A stretch of DNA of 64,000 bases. Source: Roseiarcus sp963781895 (GTDB taxonomy: Bacteria; Pseudomonadota; Alphaproteobacteria; Rhizobiales; Beijerinckiaceae). The DNA is taken from NCBI GenBank assembly GCA_963781895.1, contig CAWAIM010000008.1, forward strand, positions 58,927 through 122,926, in the 5' to 3' direction. Below the pieces are notes generated by a model. That model ran no database searches, was not told where the DNA came from, and saw only the letters and a list, made by a program, of their open reading frames with translations. This document shows, piece after piece, positions 45,319 through 55,628 of this stretch; positions within the stretch are counted from its first letter, which is position 1, and each line of letters starts with the position of its first letter. A program made the position numbers and the translations under genes.

Positions 45319-46020
45319 TTGACAATCGCATCTTTGGCCCCTCTCGACCTCGCCGCCCTGCTGTGTTCACGCGTCTGCCACGACGCGATCAGCCCTGTCG
45401 GCGCGATCATCAACGGTCTGGAAGTGCTCGATGGCGAAGAGGACGAGGACATGCGCTCCGTCGCCATGGACCTCATCAAGAAGAGCGCGATTTCGGCCTC
45501 GGCGAGGCTCCAGTTCTGCCGTCTCGCCTTCGGCGCGGCAGGATCGCTCACCGCGGCAATTGACACTGGTGACGCGGAAAATGTGGCGCGGGGTCTCTTC
45601 AGCAATGATCGAACCACCTTGCAATGGAACGCCCAACGACGGCTCGCGCCCAAGAACTCGGTCAAGCTGCTGCTCAATCTCTGCTTGATCGCGGCCTCAT
45701 CCGTGCCGCGCGGGGGCGTCATCGTCGTCGATCTCGAAGGGGAAGGCGACGCGATGTCCATGCGGGTCGAGGCCAAAGGCGCGAATGCGCGTTTGTCGCA
45801 CAGCGCCTCGGACCTGTTGTCGGGCGCCTCCGCGGTCGAAACCATCGACGGCCACTCCATTCAACCTTATTACACGACATTGCTGGCCCGCGAGTGCGGC
45901 ATGACTTTGGTGGCGTCGGCCGCGGCGCAATCCATCATCCTGTCCGCGACTCCCGAAGCCGTCGGCGACGCCGGGACGAAGACCGCGAGCCTGGCCGACG
46001 ATCCGCCTCTCGGGTCCTGA
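45319..46020 (+). CDS. chpT: Histidine phosphotransferase ChpT
   Basis: 233 residues from TTG 45319. It opens ASLAPLDLAALLCSRVCHDAISPVGAIINGLEVLDGE; the His of CHD is the phospho-acceptor in the four-helix dimerisation domain. A degenerate ATPase-like domain follows. In Alphaproteobacteria ChpT passes phosphate from the CckA kinase to CtrA and CpdR, controlling the cell cycle, flagella and pili. The Tad pilus operon in this window would be a plausible downstream target. ChpT is restricted to Alphaproteobacteria, which supports the taxonomic call. Confidence 0.92.
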   Translation: MTIASLAPLDLAALLCSRVCHDAISPVGAIINGLEVLDGEEDEDMRSVAMDLIKKSAISASARLQFCRLAFGAAGSLTAAIDTGDAENVARGLFSNDRTTLQWNAQRRLAPKNSVKLLLNLCLIAASSVPRGGVIVVDLEGEGDAMSMRVEAKGANARLSHSASDLLSGASAVETIDGHSIQPYYTTLLARECGMTLVASAAAQSIILSATPEAVGDAGTKTASLADDPPLGS

Positions 46021-46273
46021 GCGAGACCGGTCTTGGCGCGCTTTGCCGCCTCCGTCCATCCTCAGCGATCGCGCTTTAGGGCTCCTTAACCGGCTATCGG
46101 CATATTTCCGCGGCGATCCGCCGATCGGGCCGGTCAGGGCGGTCGGCCTTTAGAGGCCCGCGATGGGCGAAAGCAGCGAATTGGCGATGACAGGCCCGGC
46201 CGAAGCGCGCCGTTCGGGTTCCGCTCGCGATCACGGCGTAGGGCGCAGGCCGGCGACCTGACAGGAGCGTGGA

Positions 46274-46639
46274 ATGAGGCAAGTCCTGATAGTGGACGAC
46301 TCCGCCGTGGTGCGGAAAATAGCTCGACGCATTCTCGAGAATATGGGCCTGCAAGCCTCCGAAGCGTCCGATGGAGGTCAGGCGCTCGCGACCTGTTCAT
46401 TTTCGATGCCGGACGCCATCTTGGTCGACAGCAGCATGCCTATGCTTGACGGTTACGAATTTCTCCGCCGACTGCGTCGCATGCCGGGCGGCGATCGACC
46501 GAAAGTCGTGTTTTGCGCCAACGAAAACGACGTTTCCCAGATCGCTCGCGCGATGCACGCGGGAGCAAACGATTTCATGATGAAGCCGTTCGATCGCGAT
46601 CTCTTGCAAGCGAAATTCGCGGGCGTCAGCGCGCGCTGA
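46274..46639 (+). CDS. Single-domain response regulator (CheY-like receiver)
   Basis: 121 residues, one receiver domain. VLIVDDSAVVRKIARRILENMG carries the acidic pair. AILVDSSMPMLDGYEFLRRLRR carries the phospho-acceptor Asp (about residue 52). KVVFCANENDVSQ and DFMMKPFDRDLL carry the switch residue and Lys of KPF. There is no output domain. It lies 253 bp after chpT on the same strand, so a link to the CckA-ChpT relay or to motility is suggested. It does not resemble CpdR closely. AGGAG precedes the ATG. Confidence 0.9.
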   Translation: MRQVLIVDDSAVVRKIARRILENMGLQASEASDGGQALATCSFSMPDAILVDSSMPMLDGYEFLRRLRRMPGGDRPKVVFCANENDVSQIARAMHAGANDFMMKPFDRDLLQAKFAGVSAR

Positions 46640-46653
46640 TCGGTGAAATCAGC

Positions 46654-47632
46654 CTATTCGCCTAACGGAGGTTCGTCGCTGACCGCGGGCGCCTGGCTCT
46701 CCGCGTCGGAATCCCCTATTGCAGGGCCGTTGAACCCATAGGGAGATCTCAGGCGGCGACGTCGGCCGCGGCCAGGAAAACGGCCTTCAGCGGACGCCGA
46801 CTCGTGTGTGGCCAGGTCCCCTTCGGGCGCTCCCGCCGGCGTCGCGAGCGCGTCCGCGGCGGGCATGTTGTGAGGTTCGGCTGTTTCAGCGCCGCCCGGT
46901 CTTGGCCCCCCGGTTATGAACGACGGAAGATTCGTGGATTCCACGCTCTCGGCAGCCCCTTCTCGGGCCGGCTGCGGCGACGCATCGCGATACGGCCGGA
47001 ACTCGCGCGGGCGACCGTCGCGGCCCTGCCGATTATCCCGATAGCCCTCGGTCCTGTCTGAGAACGGACGGTCGGGGCGCGGACCACGGTCGGGAAAGCG
47101 ATTGCCTTGCCGATCCTGACGGTTTGAGTATCCGCCCTGATCTTTTGGCACCCTGTCGATCGGGCTCGAAAGGCGGGCGCTCGATATAAGGCTGCGGGGC
47201 GTTCGGCGCGGCGCTGGGTTGGACCTGAGGCCCATGCTGCTGCTGTTGATAAAGACCACCCGCCCGCTCCGAGGGCGAGGCGAAGCGGTCAGACAAACCG
47301 CCGATATCATCGTCGTCTTCAAGATCGTCGCCGTTGACGTCGCCCGCTAGCCGGGGCTGACCGCTTTGCGCCAACGCCTGCGCGGCCTGCGCCGACGCTA
47401 TCAAGCGAAAATAGTGCTCAGCGTGCTGGAGGTAATTCTCGGCCGCGACCGGGTCACCCCCGGTATGAGCATCGCGCGCAAGCTGGAGATATTTCTCAGC
47501 CACGTGATGGGCGTTGCCCCAAATCTTGACGTCAGGTCCGTTCGATTCATAGGACCGCGTCAAGGGGTTGGGACCTCGCCGATTATTTGTCGGCCTGTTG
47601 TTGCGCATCCTCTTATTCTGACCAGGTCTCAT
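46654..47632 (-). CDS. DUF4167 domain-containing protein (one frameshift)
   Basis: The N-terminus MRPGQNKRMRNNRPTNNRRGPNPLTRSYESNGPDVKIWGNAHHVAEKYLQLARDAHTGGDPVAAENYLQHAEHYFRLI is the DUF4167 domain, an RNA-binding-looking basic start plus helical repeat that is nearly universal in Hyphomicrobiales. The tail is long, disordered, Arg/Gly/Asp/Gln-rich and split by a frameshift. Removing one base from the CCC at 47151-47153 gives 978 bp (325 residues) and a continuous RQDRQGNRFPDRGPRPDRPF-type tail. Function unknown; an RNA-related role is inferred from composition. Confidence 0.88.
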
Positions 47633-48177
47633 TGCATGTTCCCAATATTGGTTCGGTTGAGCTCAACTTGCCCCGATGGATCGCGGGGCGAGAGGGCCGC
47701 CGATTTTCGGGCGACCGACGGCATTTTCGCCATCTACAGTTGTCGCCTCGAAGGCCTTGCGTTCGTTGATTCGCCTGATCGCAGTTCGGCCGCGCCGCGA
47801 CTTCCACGGCCTTCGATCAGCGCCGAGTTGATCCTGTACAAAATCCCTATTCGTCACGGGACCTTTTCACCAGCCGAGCCGCGTCGAGCCGTTTGACGAA
47901 GACGAACGCGCGCGCCACTTCACGGTCAACTGTCCCGCGCTCGAAGGGCATTCTGCATTCGGCTAAGTGAGCATTTCGGCAATTGCGCGCGAGCGTAGCC
48001 GCCGATCCCTCGCTTTCGGCCGTCCGGCCGAGCCAACCTCTTCGTCCCTCAGAAATCAGGCGGGCGGCGAATTTTCGATTCCAGAATAGCCGCTTTTGCG
48101 CTCGACGCCAAGCGCCGAATCCGCTTCAAAGGCGCTAAATCACAGCCGACGATACGTCAACCTGCTCAAATCGTCCG
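47633..48177. other. Non-coding stretch between DUF4167 and a secreted protein gene
   Basis: About 545 bp. Short open frames exist on both strands but lack ribosome sites and coding-type composition, so I consider the region non-coding. It holds the DUF4167 promoter, and possibly a long leader or an undetected small RNA. Confidence 0.4.
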
Positions 48178-48789
48178 TCACTTCGCGGCCTGATCCGTTG
48201 TCGGACCGACCGGGGCGCGAAAGCCCTTCGGCGGATCGGTCAACCACTCGCGATCCGGCTCAGGACCCAACGGCGTGGTCTTTCCCATTCCGACCCAGCT
48301 CAACGGATTCAGGCTGCTAAGGAACGACGACGAAGACCCGGTCGAAGACCCGCATCCGCCGTCGGGACATTTTATCTCGTGGCCTTCCGGGTCGACGGCG
48401 CGAACCGTGACCGTAGCGTTGGGATCGAACGGATGCGTATAGCGCAAACGCACGTCGCCCACGCCCGCGATCGTCTTCTTGGCTGCTTCCTTTTGCGCCT
48501 TCTTGCTCACGCCTTCCTGATTGACTGGCCAATCAGGCGGATCCGCGGCTGATCGCGATCCCGGAGGCGGAAGGTCCATTGTCGGCGGGACAACGATCTT
48601 TCCGTACTGGCGGTAATTGATGGGCGGCGCCTTGTCTTCCTTGCCCCAACCGACACCCGAACTAAATACCGAACCGATACCCACCCAGATCGGCGCCGCG
48701 CCGTCGTCGCCCGCCAAGGCCGCCGTCGCGCCGCAAGCGACAAAGCTCATCGCGATCGCCGCCGACATCCAGCGAAAGCCGAAGTGCAT
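48178..48789 (-). CDS. Secreted hypothetical protein
   Basis: 203 residues from ATG 48789, following GGGGG. A Sec signal peptide (MHFGFRWMSAAIAMSFVACGATAALAGDDG) is followed by a Pro/Gly-rich mature part: IWVGIGSVFSSGVGWGKEDKAPPINYRQYGKIVVPPTMDLPPPG. Two cysteines sit close together in IKCPDGGCGSSTGSSSSF, and the end is LGPEPDREWLTDPPKGFRAPVG. The combination of PPTMDLPPPG, DWPxN and EWLTDPPKGFR recurs, to my recollection, in uncharacterised alphaproteobacterial envelope proteins. Function unknown. Confidence 0.75.
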   Translation of the reverse strand: MHFGFRWMSAAIAMSFVACGATAALAGDDGAAPIWVGIGSVFSSGVGWGKEDKAPPINYRQYGKIVVPPTMDLPPPGSRSAADPPDWPVNQEGVSKKAQKEAAKKTIAGVGDVRLRYTHPFDPNATVTVRAVDPEGHEIKCPDGGCGSSTGSSSSFLSSLNPLSWVGMGKTTPLGPEPDREWLTDPPKGFRAPVGPTTDQAAK

Positions 48790-48979
48790 AGGCAAACCCC
48801 CTTGTGATTCCCGCCGGACCACGATTGTCTAGAAAGCGCAGCGTCGGCGTTCCTCGCCCCTAATTCCGGCTATTCCGTGGCGCTGCCCTGCGTCCCGTCT
48901 GAGACCGCTGACGTAGCGATCATATAGGCGTTTCGTTAACAAATCCAAGACGCGGCGATCGCGCGCCGGTTGCGCCCGG

Positions 48980-49492
48980 TTAATTTGCGCCCGGAGTCGG
49001 AGCGGTTTCGTTGTGGCCGTTGTGCGGCCGGGAGAAGAACATCAGATCGATGATCAGCAGCGCGACACCGATATTAATCGCCGCATCGGCGAGGTTGAAG
49101 ACGAAAAAGTGTCGTCCGAAGGCGTGCAGATCGAGGAAATCAACGACCGCGCCATGAACAATGCGATCGAAAACATTGCCAAGGGCGCCGCCAACGATCG
49201 CGCCGAGACCCGCCGCGACCAAGCCGGAGCGGGCGCGCAGCAGCCACCAACCCAATAGCGCGATCGCCGCGAGAGTCAGCGCCAGGAGGACGGCCCGGCC
49301 AAAATGAGACCCTTGGGCGAACAGGCTGAAGGAGATGCCCGGATTCCACCGCAACGACAAATCGAGAAACGGGGTCAAAGGCGCCGCTTCCGTCGCGGCG
49401 TGGCCCGCGCGCGATAGGACCACGACCTTCGCTGCCTGATCCGCGACAAGGACAGCGAGCGCGATCCATCCGCCGAGCGCGCGCGGCTTCAC
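48980..49492 (-). CDS. lspA: Lipoprotein signal peptidase (signal peptidase II)
   Basis: 170 residues with four membrane helices. LspA cleaves prolipoprotein signal peptides in the inner membrane. Conserved segments are VLVADQAAKVVVL, LRWNPGISFSLF, and the catalytic aspartates in GGALGNVFDRIVHGAVVDFLDLH and FVFNLADAAINIGVALL. The ATG overlaps the ileS stop (ATGA at 49492-49489), giving the classic ileS-lspA coupling. The CpaD lipoprotein in this window is a likely substrate. Confidence 0.96.
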   Translation of the reverse strand: MKPRALGGWIALAVLVADQAAKVVVLSRAGHAATEAAPLTPFLDLSLRWNPGISFSLFAQGSHFGRAVLLALTLAAIALLGWWLLRARSGLVAAGLGAIVGGALGNVFDRIVHGAVVDFLDLHAFGRHFFVFNLADAAINIGVALLIIDLMFFSRPHNGHNETAPTPGAN

Positions 49493-52400
49493 GGCATGCG
49501 ACCGAGCGCTCTGAGTTCGCGCAGAGCCTCGGCGTCGCGGGGGCTGACGTCTGGAAAATCGGGCGACGCGGTCGAAGGATCAAAGTAGCGCCAGGAGCGT
49601 GCGCATTTGACGCCCTTGGCGCGCTCGACGACAACGGCGACGTCGAGGGAGTTCGTGCAGGCGAAACGCTCCTTCGGGGGCCGGCGCGGCGGTCTCGATG
49701 GCGATATCCGAGGTGATGCACACTTCCGCGAAATCGATCCCCCGCAGCGCCTCGACATGCTCGGGGTCGCTCAAATAGACGATCGGCGCGGCTTCCAACG
49801 ACGAGCCGATCTGCTTGTTGGCTCGAGCAATCTCGATCGCTCCCGTAACGGCAAGGCGCAAGGCCCGGATCGTATCCCATTTCGCCGCAAGACCGTCATC
49901 GCGCCACGCGGCTGGAATGGCGGGAAATTGTTCGAGGTGGACAGAGCGATGGGAGGAGTCGCGGGCGGCCCAGGCCTCCTCCGCCGTGAATACGAGAATC
50001 GGAGCGAGCCAGGTCGTAACCGCGCGGAAGATGTGCTCGATCGCCTCCAGAGCCCCGCGGCGCTTGAGGCTGGATGGCGGGTCGCAATAGAGCGCGTCCT
50101 TACGGATGTCGAAGTAAAACGCGGAGAGGTCGGCGTTCATGAACGCCGTCAGCGCGGCGGTCACGCGCGCATAGTCGAAATTGGCGTAAGCGTCTCGGAT
50201 CTTGGCGTCGAGCTCGACCAGCTTGTGCAACATCAGCCGATCCAGTTCGCCCATCGCCGCCACGCCGACAGGGTCGCCGCTCCGGTGGTGCGCGAGCGTT
50301 CCCAGCATCCAACGAATCGTGTTGCGCAATTTGCGATAGTTGTCGCCGACGGCTTTCAGGATCTCCGGACCGATGCGCTGATCGTCGGAATAGTCGACGC
50401 TGGCCACCCATAGACGCAGAATGTCGGCGCCCGACGCCCTGATCACGTCTTGCGGGAACGTCTGGTTTCCCAGCGATTTCGACATTTTGCGGCCTCTCTC
50501 GTCGAGGGTGAAGCCGTGGGTCAGCACGATGTCGAAGGGCGCCCGGCCGCGCGTGCCGCAGCTCTCCAGCAGAGAGGACTGGAACCAGCCGCGGTGCTGG
50601 TCGGAGCCTTCGAGATACATCACCTCGTCCGCGCCGCCGTCGATCGCGCGCCTGACGCCGGCCAATCCGGGAAAGTGGACCGCGTCTTCGAGCACATACG
50701 AATGGGTCGATCCGGAATCGAACCAGACGTCGAGCACGTCATCGATTTTTTCATAAGCCTCCGGCTCGTAGTCCGGCGCGAGGAAGCGGCGGGCCGCGCC
50801 CTCGGCGTACCAGGCGTCGGCGCCCTCGTTTTCGAAGGCCTCGGCGATGCGCGCGTTGACGCGCGGATCGACCAGCGGCTCGTTGCCGCCCTTTCTCACG
50901 AACACCGCAATCGGCACGCCCCAGGCGCGCTGGCGGCTCATCACCCAATCGGGCTTGGCGCGGACCATGCCGCGGATGCGGTTTTCGCCCGATGCGGGCG
51001 CCCAGCGGGTTTCGCCGATCGCCTTCAGCGCCGTTTCCCGCAGCGACGGCCCGCCGGCGATCGGCCGGTCCATGGCGATGAACCATTGCGGCGTGTTGCG
51101 GAAGATGACGGGCTTCTTCGAGCGCCAGCTATGCGGGTATTGGTGCTTGAGCTTGCCGCGCGCGAGAAGGGCGCCGGCATTGATCAGGGCCTTGATGACC
51201 GCCTCGTTGGCGTCGCCCTTCTCGCCCTTGTCGTTGATGACGCGCCTGCCCTCGAAGCCCGGGGCGTCGCTCGGTGAAGGCGCCGTTTTCGTCGACGGCG
51301 TAGGGAATGCGCGCGTCGATGCCGCGCGCTCTGAGCCGTTGCTGGGTTTCAGCGGAGGTCCAGAGATCGAAATCCTCACGGCCGTGACCGGGCGCGGTGT
51401 GGACGAAGCCGGTTCCGGCGTCCTCGGTGACGTGGTCGCCGTCGAGAAGCGGCACGTCAAAATCATATCCCAACTCTCTGAGCGGATGGGCGCAGGTCAG
51501 CCCCCAAAGGTCCTCAGGTCGCAGATCGGCACGCAGTTCGTAATCCTCGACCTTCGCCGACGCCATGACATCCGGCGCCAGTCGCTTCGCCAGGACAAAC
51601 AGGTCGCCGGGCCTCGCCCAGTTCCCGGCCGGCGCCGAAAGGACCTCGAAGATTCCATACTCGATGCGCCGCGAATACGCGACAGCGCGATTGCCGGGGA
51701 TCGTCCAAGGCGTGGTGGTCCAGATGACGACGCGAGAGCGTTCGAGCAAAGTTGAAATCTCGGACGAGGACGGAACTTCGCCCGCGGCCCGATGAATGCC
51801 GGCGGACACGCCCGTTTTTGACGGGACCACCGGAAACGCCACATAGACCGTGTCGCTGGTATAATCCTCGTACTCGACCTCCGCCTCCGCGAGCGCGGTC
51901 TTTTCGACCACGCTCCACATCACCGGCTTGGAGCCGCGATAAAGCAGGCCGTTGGCCGCGAATTTGTGGATTTCGCGCGCGATCTGCGCCTCGGCGGGAT
52001 AGCTCATCGTCGAATAGGGATGATCCCAGTCGCCGATCACGCCCAGGCGCTTGAACTCCTCGCGCTGCACGGAAAGCCAGTGTTCGGCATAGGCCCGGCA
52101 CTCCTGCCGGAACGCGATCATCGCCCGGGCGTCGGCAAAGTCGGGCTTGGCCTTGCCCTTCCTCTGGTAGAATTCCTCTTCGACTTTCCACTCGATCGGC
52201 AAGCCGTGACAGTCCCAGCCCGGGACGTAGTTCGACTCCTTGCCCGCCATCTGATGCGAGCGCACCACGAGGTCCTTGAGGATCTTGTTGAGCGCGGTGC
52301 CGATATGGACATTGCCGTTGGCGTAGGGCGGCCCGTCGTGGAGCACGAATTTGGGGCGTCCCCTGCCGCTGTCGCGCAGCGCCCCGTAGAGATTCTCGCG

Positions 52401-52520
52401 CGCCCACCGCGCCAGGATCTCCGGCTCCTTTTGCGGCAGGCCGGCCCGCATCGGAAAATCGGTCTTCGGCAGATACAGCGTCCGCGAATAGTCGAGGCCT
52501 GTGTCGGGCGCATCGGTCAT
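49489..52520 (-). CDS. ileS: Isoleucyl-tRNA synthetase (two frameshifts)
   Basis: IleS charges tRNA-Ile and is essential. The start is ATG 52520 (MTDAPDTGLDYSRTLYLPKTDFPMRAGLP). HDGPPYANGNVHIGTALNK includes the HIGH box. The editing domain follows, then FTLDERGRKMSKSLGN with KMSKS. The C-terminus has KGVKCARSWRYFD and SPRDAEALRELRALG of the tail domain. Frames change at about 51269 (ENGAFTE to DAPGFEGRRVIND) and within the G5 run at 49676-49680. Removing one base at each gives 3,030 bp (1,009 residues), normal for the alphaproteobacterial enzyme. An essential gene broken twice argues strongly for sequencing error. Confidence 0.96.
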
Positions 52521-52600
52521 GAGGTCGGGGGCCAAATTCGGGTTTCGCCGGAAAGATCGCGAGGGATTAGAGGATTTCGCGCCAATCGCCAAATCCGCTT

Positions 52601-53554
52601 TCACCGGCCGACGGCGAGAAGCGCGCGAGCCCGCTCCTTGTCGCGCTCCATCTCGGCGACCAGCGAGGGGAGCGAATCGAACTTGCGCTCTTCCCGGATG
52701 CGCTCAATGAATTCGACTTCCATTTCGCGCCCGTAGAGATCCGCGTCGAAATCCAGCAGATGAACCTCGAGCATCGGCGGGCCGTTATCGACGGTCGGCC
52801 GGACCCCGAAACTGGCGACTCCGGGACGAACTTCGCCGTCGACCCGCGCTCGCACCGCGTAGATTCCGTGCGCGAGCCGGTTGTTCGCCTCCAGGGCGAT
52901 ATTGGCCGTTGGAACGCCGAGCGTGCGTCCGAGGCGCTGCCCGGAAATGACCGTGCCGATCACTGCGTAAGGGCGCCCGAGGCCTTGCGCCGCGGCCGCG
53001 ACGTCGCCTTGTTGGAGCGCCTGGCGAATCGCGGTCGACGACAACGCCAAGGCCTGCTCTCCGGCGCCCGTCTCGACCTTGCCGACAATCTCGACCGCGA
53101 AGCCGTATCGCGCGCCCGCTTCGACGAGAAAGGCCGGCGAGCCCGACCGGCCTTTGCCGAAATGAAAGTCCCATCCGACCACGACCGCCCCGACGCCGAG
53201 CCGCGCGACCAGGACCTTGGCGACGAATTCCTCCGCGCTCATCGAAGCGAGCGCGGCGTTGAACGACAGCACGACGATGCCCGAGAGCCCGAGGCGGGCG
53301 CACACGCTCGCCTTGATTTCCGGCGGCGTGAGGCGGAACACGACCGAACGCGCGGCAAAAAAGTCCGCGGGATGCGGCTCGAACGTCAATATGGCGCTCG
53401 GGGCGGCCCGGTCCCTGGCCACGGCCAGGGCGCGCGCGATCACCGCCTGGTGTCCGAGATGGACGCCGTCAAAATTTCCGAGCGCATAGACCGCGCTTTC
53501 GAGCCCGCGCGGCGGCAGCGTCGGGTCCGTGGCGAGCACGAAGCCGTTGGTCAT
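52601..53554 (-). CDS. ribF: Bifunctional riboflavin kinase / FAD synthetase
   Basis: 317 residues from ATG 53554, with AGGAC upstream. The N-terminal adenylyltransferase domain has YALGNFDGVHLGHQAVIARAL (HxGH-type nucleotide-binding). ILTFEPHPADFF and VVVGWDFHFGKGRSG follow. The C-terminal riboflavin kinase has GQRLGRTLGVPTANIALEANN (the PTAN motif). It makes FMN and then FAD from riboflavin. It is 80 bp upstream of ileS, in the common order ribF-ileS-lspA. Confidence 0.96.
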   Translation of the reverse strand: MTNGFVLATDPTLPPRGLESAVYALGNFDGVHLGHQAVIARALAVARDRAAPSAILTFEPHPADFFAARSVVFRLTPPEIKASVCARLGLSGIVVLSFNAALASMSAEEFVAKVLVARLGVGAVVVGWDFHFGKGRSGSPAFLVEAGARYGFAVEIVGKVETGAGEQALALSSTAIRQALQQGDVAAAAQGLGRPYAVIGTVISGQRLGRTLGVPTANIALEANNRLAHGIYAVRARVDGEVRPGVASFGVRPTVDNGPPMLEVHLLDFDADLYGREMEVEFIERIREERKFDSLPSLVAEMERDKERARALLAVGR

Positions 53555-53636
53555 TGCGTCCTGCCGATCCCCATGCTCCGGCCGGCCCGTCCCCGGCCTC
53601 GAAGCCGGCGGAACCTGCCCCGGCGTCCCGGAACGG

Positions 53637-54101
53637 TCAAGCGGGCGCAAGCCTTGATTTCGGCGCTGGCGGGACGCTGAGAAGGCCTTCGCCCTCGAGG
53701 ACGAGCTTGAGCCCGACGCGGCATTCGCAGCGCAGCCGGACGCGGCGGCCTTTTTCCGTCAATTCGATCACCTCCACGCTCGAATCGACGACGTCGCCGA
53801 TCATGACCGGACCCACGAAATTCAGGGTTTGAGAGATGTACACCGCGCCAGGCCCCGGAAGCCGCATGCCGATGACCGCGGAGATGAGGCTGGCGGTGTA
53901 GAGTCCATGCACGATTCGGCCGCCAAACCGCGTCTTGCGCGCGAAATGTTCCGATAAGTGGATCGGATTGTGGTCGCCGGACAATTCGGCGAACCTGATC
54001 ACATCCTCGTTCTCGACCGTCTTGCGTATCGTCTCGCGCATGCCGACCGCGAGGTCGTCAAAGTAGAGGATCTGAAACGAGGTCTTCTCCATCCGGTCCA
54101 C
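53637..54101 (-). CDS. MaoC-like hotdog-fold dehydratase
   Basis: 154 residues from GTG 54101 (AAGGACAC upstream); ATG 54092 is an alternative. The hydratase-2 signature FAELSGDHNPIHLSEHFARKTRFGGRIVHGLYTASLISAVIG contains the catalytic Asp/His pair (D-x-NPIH). Such enzymes hydrate or dehydrate enoyl-CoA thioesters, for example in beta-oxidation or PHB synthesis. It lies between the HAD gene (33 bp) and ribF (82 bp) on the same strand, an arrangement known in Hyphomicrobiales. The exact acyl substrate is unknown. Confidence 0.92.
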   Translation of the reverse strand: MDRMEKTSFQILYFDDLAVGMRETIRKTVENEDVIRFAELSGDHNPIHLSEHFARKTRFGGRIVHGLYTASLISAVIGMRLPGPGAVYISQTLNFVGPVMIGDVVDSSVEVIELTEKGRRVRLRCECRVGLKLVLEGEGLLSVPPAPKSRLAPA

Positions 54102-54134
54102 GTGTCCTTCAGCCCGTCGAGATCGAGCGGCCGT

Positions 54135-55043
54135 TCACCCCTGGAGCGCGCCGATCGCGGCGATCGGCCACAGCGCATGCTGAGCGTACAGGCGCCGCAA
54201 TTCGATCGGATCGGCAGGCGACTCCAGCGTCTCGCCGTGAAGGGCCAGCCGATGGATCCCGTGGGTGACGAACAGCGCATCGAGCCCGGCCCGCGCCGCG
54301 CCGGCGATGTCCGTGTTCATTCCGTCGCCGATGGCCAGAACCCGGCGCTTGTCGATCGGCGCGCCGCGGGCGCGCTCCGCCAGCGCCAACGCCAGGCGGT
54401 AGATCGGAGGGTGAGGCTTGCCGGCGTAGACGACCGAACCGCCGAGGTCTTCATAGCGGCGCGCCAACGCTCCGGCGCAGTACACGAGCTTTGCGCCGCG
54501 ATGGATCACGACGTCCGGATTGGCGCAGATCATCGGCGTGGCGCGAGCCGCGATGGCGCCGAGTTCCGGTTCGTAATCCTCGGGCGTCTCGATTTCGTCG
54601 CGGCGCAGACCGGTGCAGAGCGCGTAACGCGCGTCTGCGAGGGGGACGAGTTTCGGCCGGCGGCCCGTCGCCTCCGCCGCGGCGTCGAACAGACCCAAGT
54701 CGCGGGAAGGCCCGATGTGGAGAACCGGATCATCGATCCGCTCCTCGATCAATCCGATCGTCACGTCGCCCGAGGTGGCGATGGCGTCGAACGCTTCCGG
54801 GGAAACGCCGAGCGTCTCCAGCTGGCGCCGGATCGGCGACCAAGGCCTGGGCGCGTTCGAGACCAGAACAACCGCGCCGCCGCGTCTGCGAAACGAAATC
54901 AGCGCTTGCGAGGCCGGCGCGAACGCGCTCACGCCATCATGCAGGACGCCCCAAATGTCGCACAGGATCGCGTCATAGCGATCCGAGATGTCTCCAAGAC
55001 CCCCGATTTGCGGGACGTCCCGTGCAAGTTCGTGCGAATTCAT
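54135..55043 (-). CDS. HAD-superfamily class IIA hydrolase (TIGR01459 type)
   Basis: 302 residues. ISDRYDAILCDIWGVLHDGVSAF is HAD motif I in the class IIA version (DxWGVLHDG). VVLVSNAPRP is motif II, VVYAGKPHPPIY motif III, and VLAIGDGMNTDIAGAARAGLDALFV motif IV, with the NagD-like cap between. The narrower family is alphaproteobacterial and unnamed; phosphatase activity on a small sugar or nucleotide phosphate is inferred. It is the first gene of the HAD-maoC-ribF-ileS-lspA run. Confidence 0.93.
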   Translation of the reverse strand: MNSHELARDVPQIGGLGDISDRYDAILCDIWGVLHDGVSAFAPASQALISFRRRGGAVVLVSNAPRPWSPIRRQLETLGVSPEAFDAIATSGDVTIGLIEERIDDPVLHIGPSRDLGLFDAAAEATGRRPKLVPLADARYALCTGLRRDEIETPEDYEPELGAIAARATPMICANPDVVIHRGAKLVYCAGALARRYEDLGGSVVYAGKPHPPIYRLALALAERARGAPIDKRRVLAIGDGMNTDIAGAARAGLDALFVTHGIHRLALHGETLESPADPIELRRLYAQHALWPIAAIGALQG

Positions 55044-55181
55044 CGGCCGCTCGGCTACGGCGGGCGCGCATGACTGTCAAGCCGCCCGCGCCATTCGACG
55101 GCTCGACCGGACTGGCGCATTGACCGCGCTTCGGCCGGCGCGGCAAAGCTCCAGCGCAACCAACGGCAAGGAGACAGACAG

Positions 55182-55541
55182 ATGACGCAGGCCGCCGAGG
55201 CAACGCCCACGATCGCCTTCGACGACTTTCTCAAGGTCGACATTCGGGTCGGAACCGTGATCTCCGCCGAGGAGTTTCCGCAGGCGCGCAAGCCCGCGTT
55301 CAAGCTCCTGATCGACTTTGGCCCAGAGATCGGCGCCAAGAAGTCCTCCGCCCAGATCACCCGCCACTATCGCCCCGACGCCCTCGTCGGCCGGCAAGTC
55401 GCCGCCGTGGTCAACTTTGCGCCGAGACAAATCGGACCCTTCCTGTCCGAGGTGCTGACGCTCGGCTTTCCGGACTCCGAGGGAGAGGTGGTCCTGGTCG
55501 CCCCTACGCGCTCGGTCCCGGACGGCGGGCGGCTGTTCTGA
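55182..55541 (+). CDS. csaA: tRNA-binding protein, CsaA-like
   Basis: 119 residues with one OB-fold EMAP/tRNA-binding domain: DFLKVDIRVGTVISAEEFPQARKPAFKLLIDFGPEIGAKKSSAQITRHY then VGRQVAAVVNFAPRQIGPFLSEVLTLGF. This length and KSSAQI segment are diagnostic of CsaA, a dimeric protein proposed to act as an export chaperone or tRNA-binding factor. AAGGAGAC lies ten bases upstream of the ATG. It diverges from the HAD gene and precedes trxA. Confidence 0.93.
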   Translation: MTQAAEATPTIAFDDFLKVDIRVGTVISAEEFPQARKPAFKLLIDFGPEIGAKKSSAQITRHYRPDALVGRQVAAVVNFAPRQIGPFLSEVLTLGFPDSEGEVVLVAPTRSVPDGGRLF

Positions 55542-55628
55542 ATTCTTGCCCGCCCGCTTGACGCAATTCGCCGGGGTCCCTACCTACTTCAGGCGCGGCC
55601 GTTGAGCCGCGCGACTTCTGAGGACGCC

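Noticed and set aside
47366..47896. A plus-strand gene opposite and beyond DUF4167
   Set aside because: It has no ribosome site and no recognisable domain, and half of it lies antisense to the conserved DUF4167 domain.
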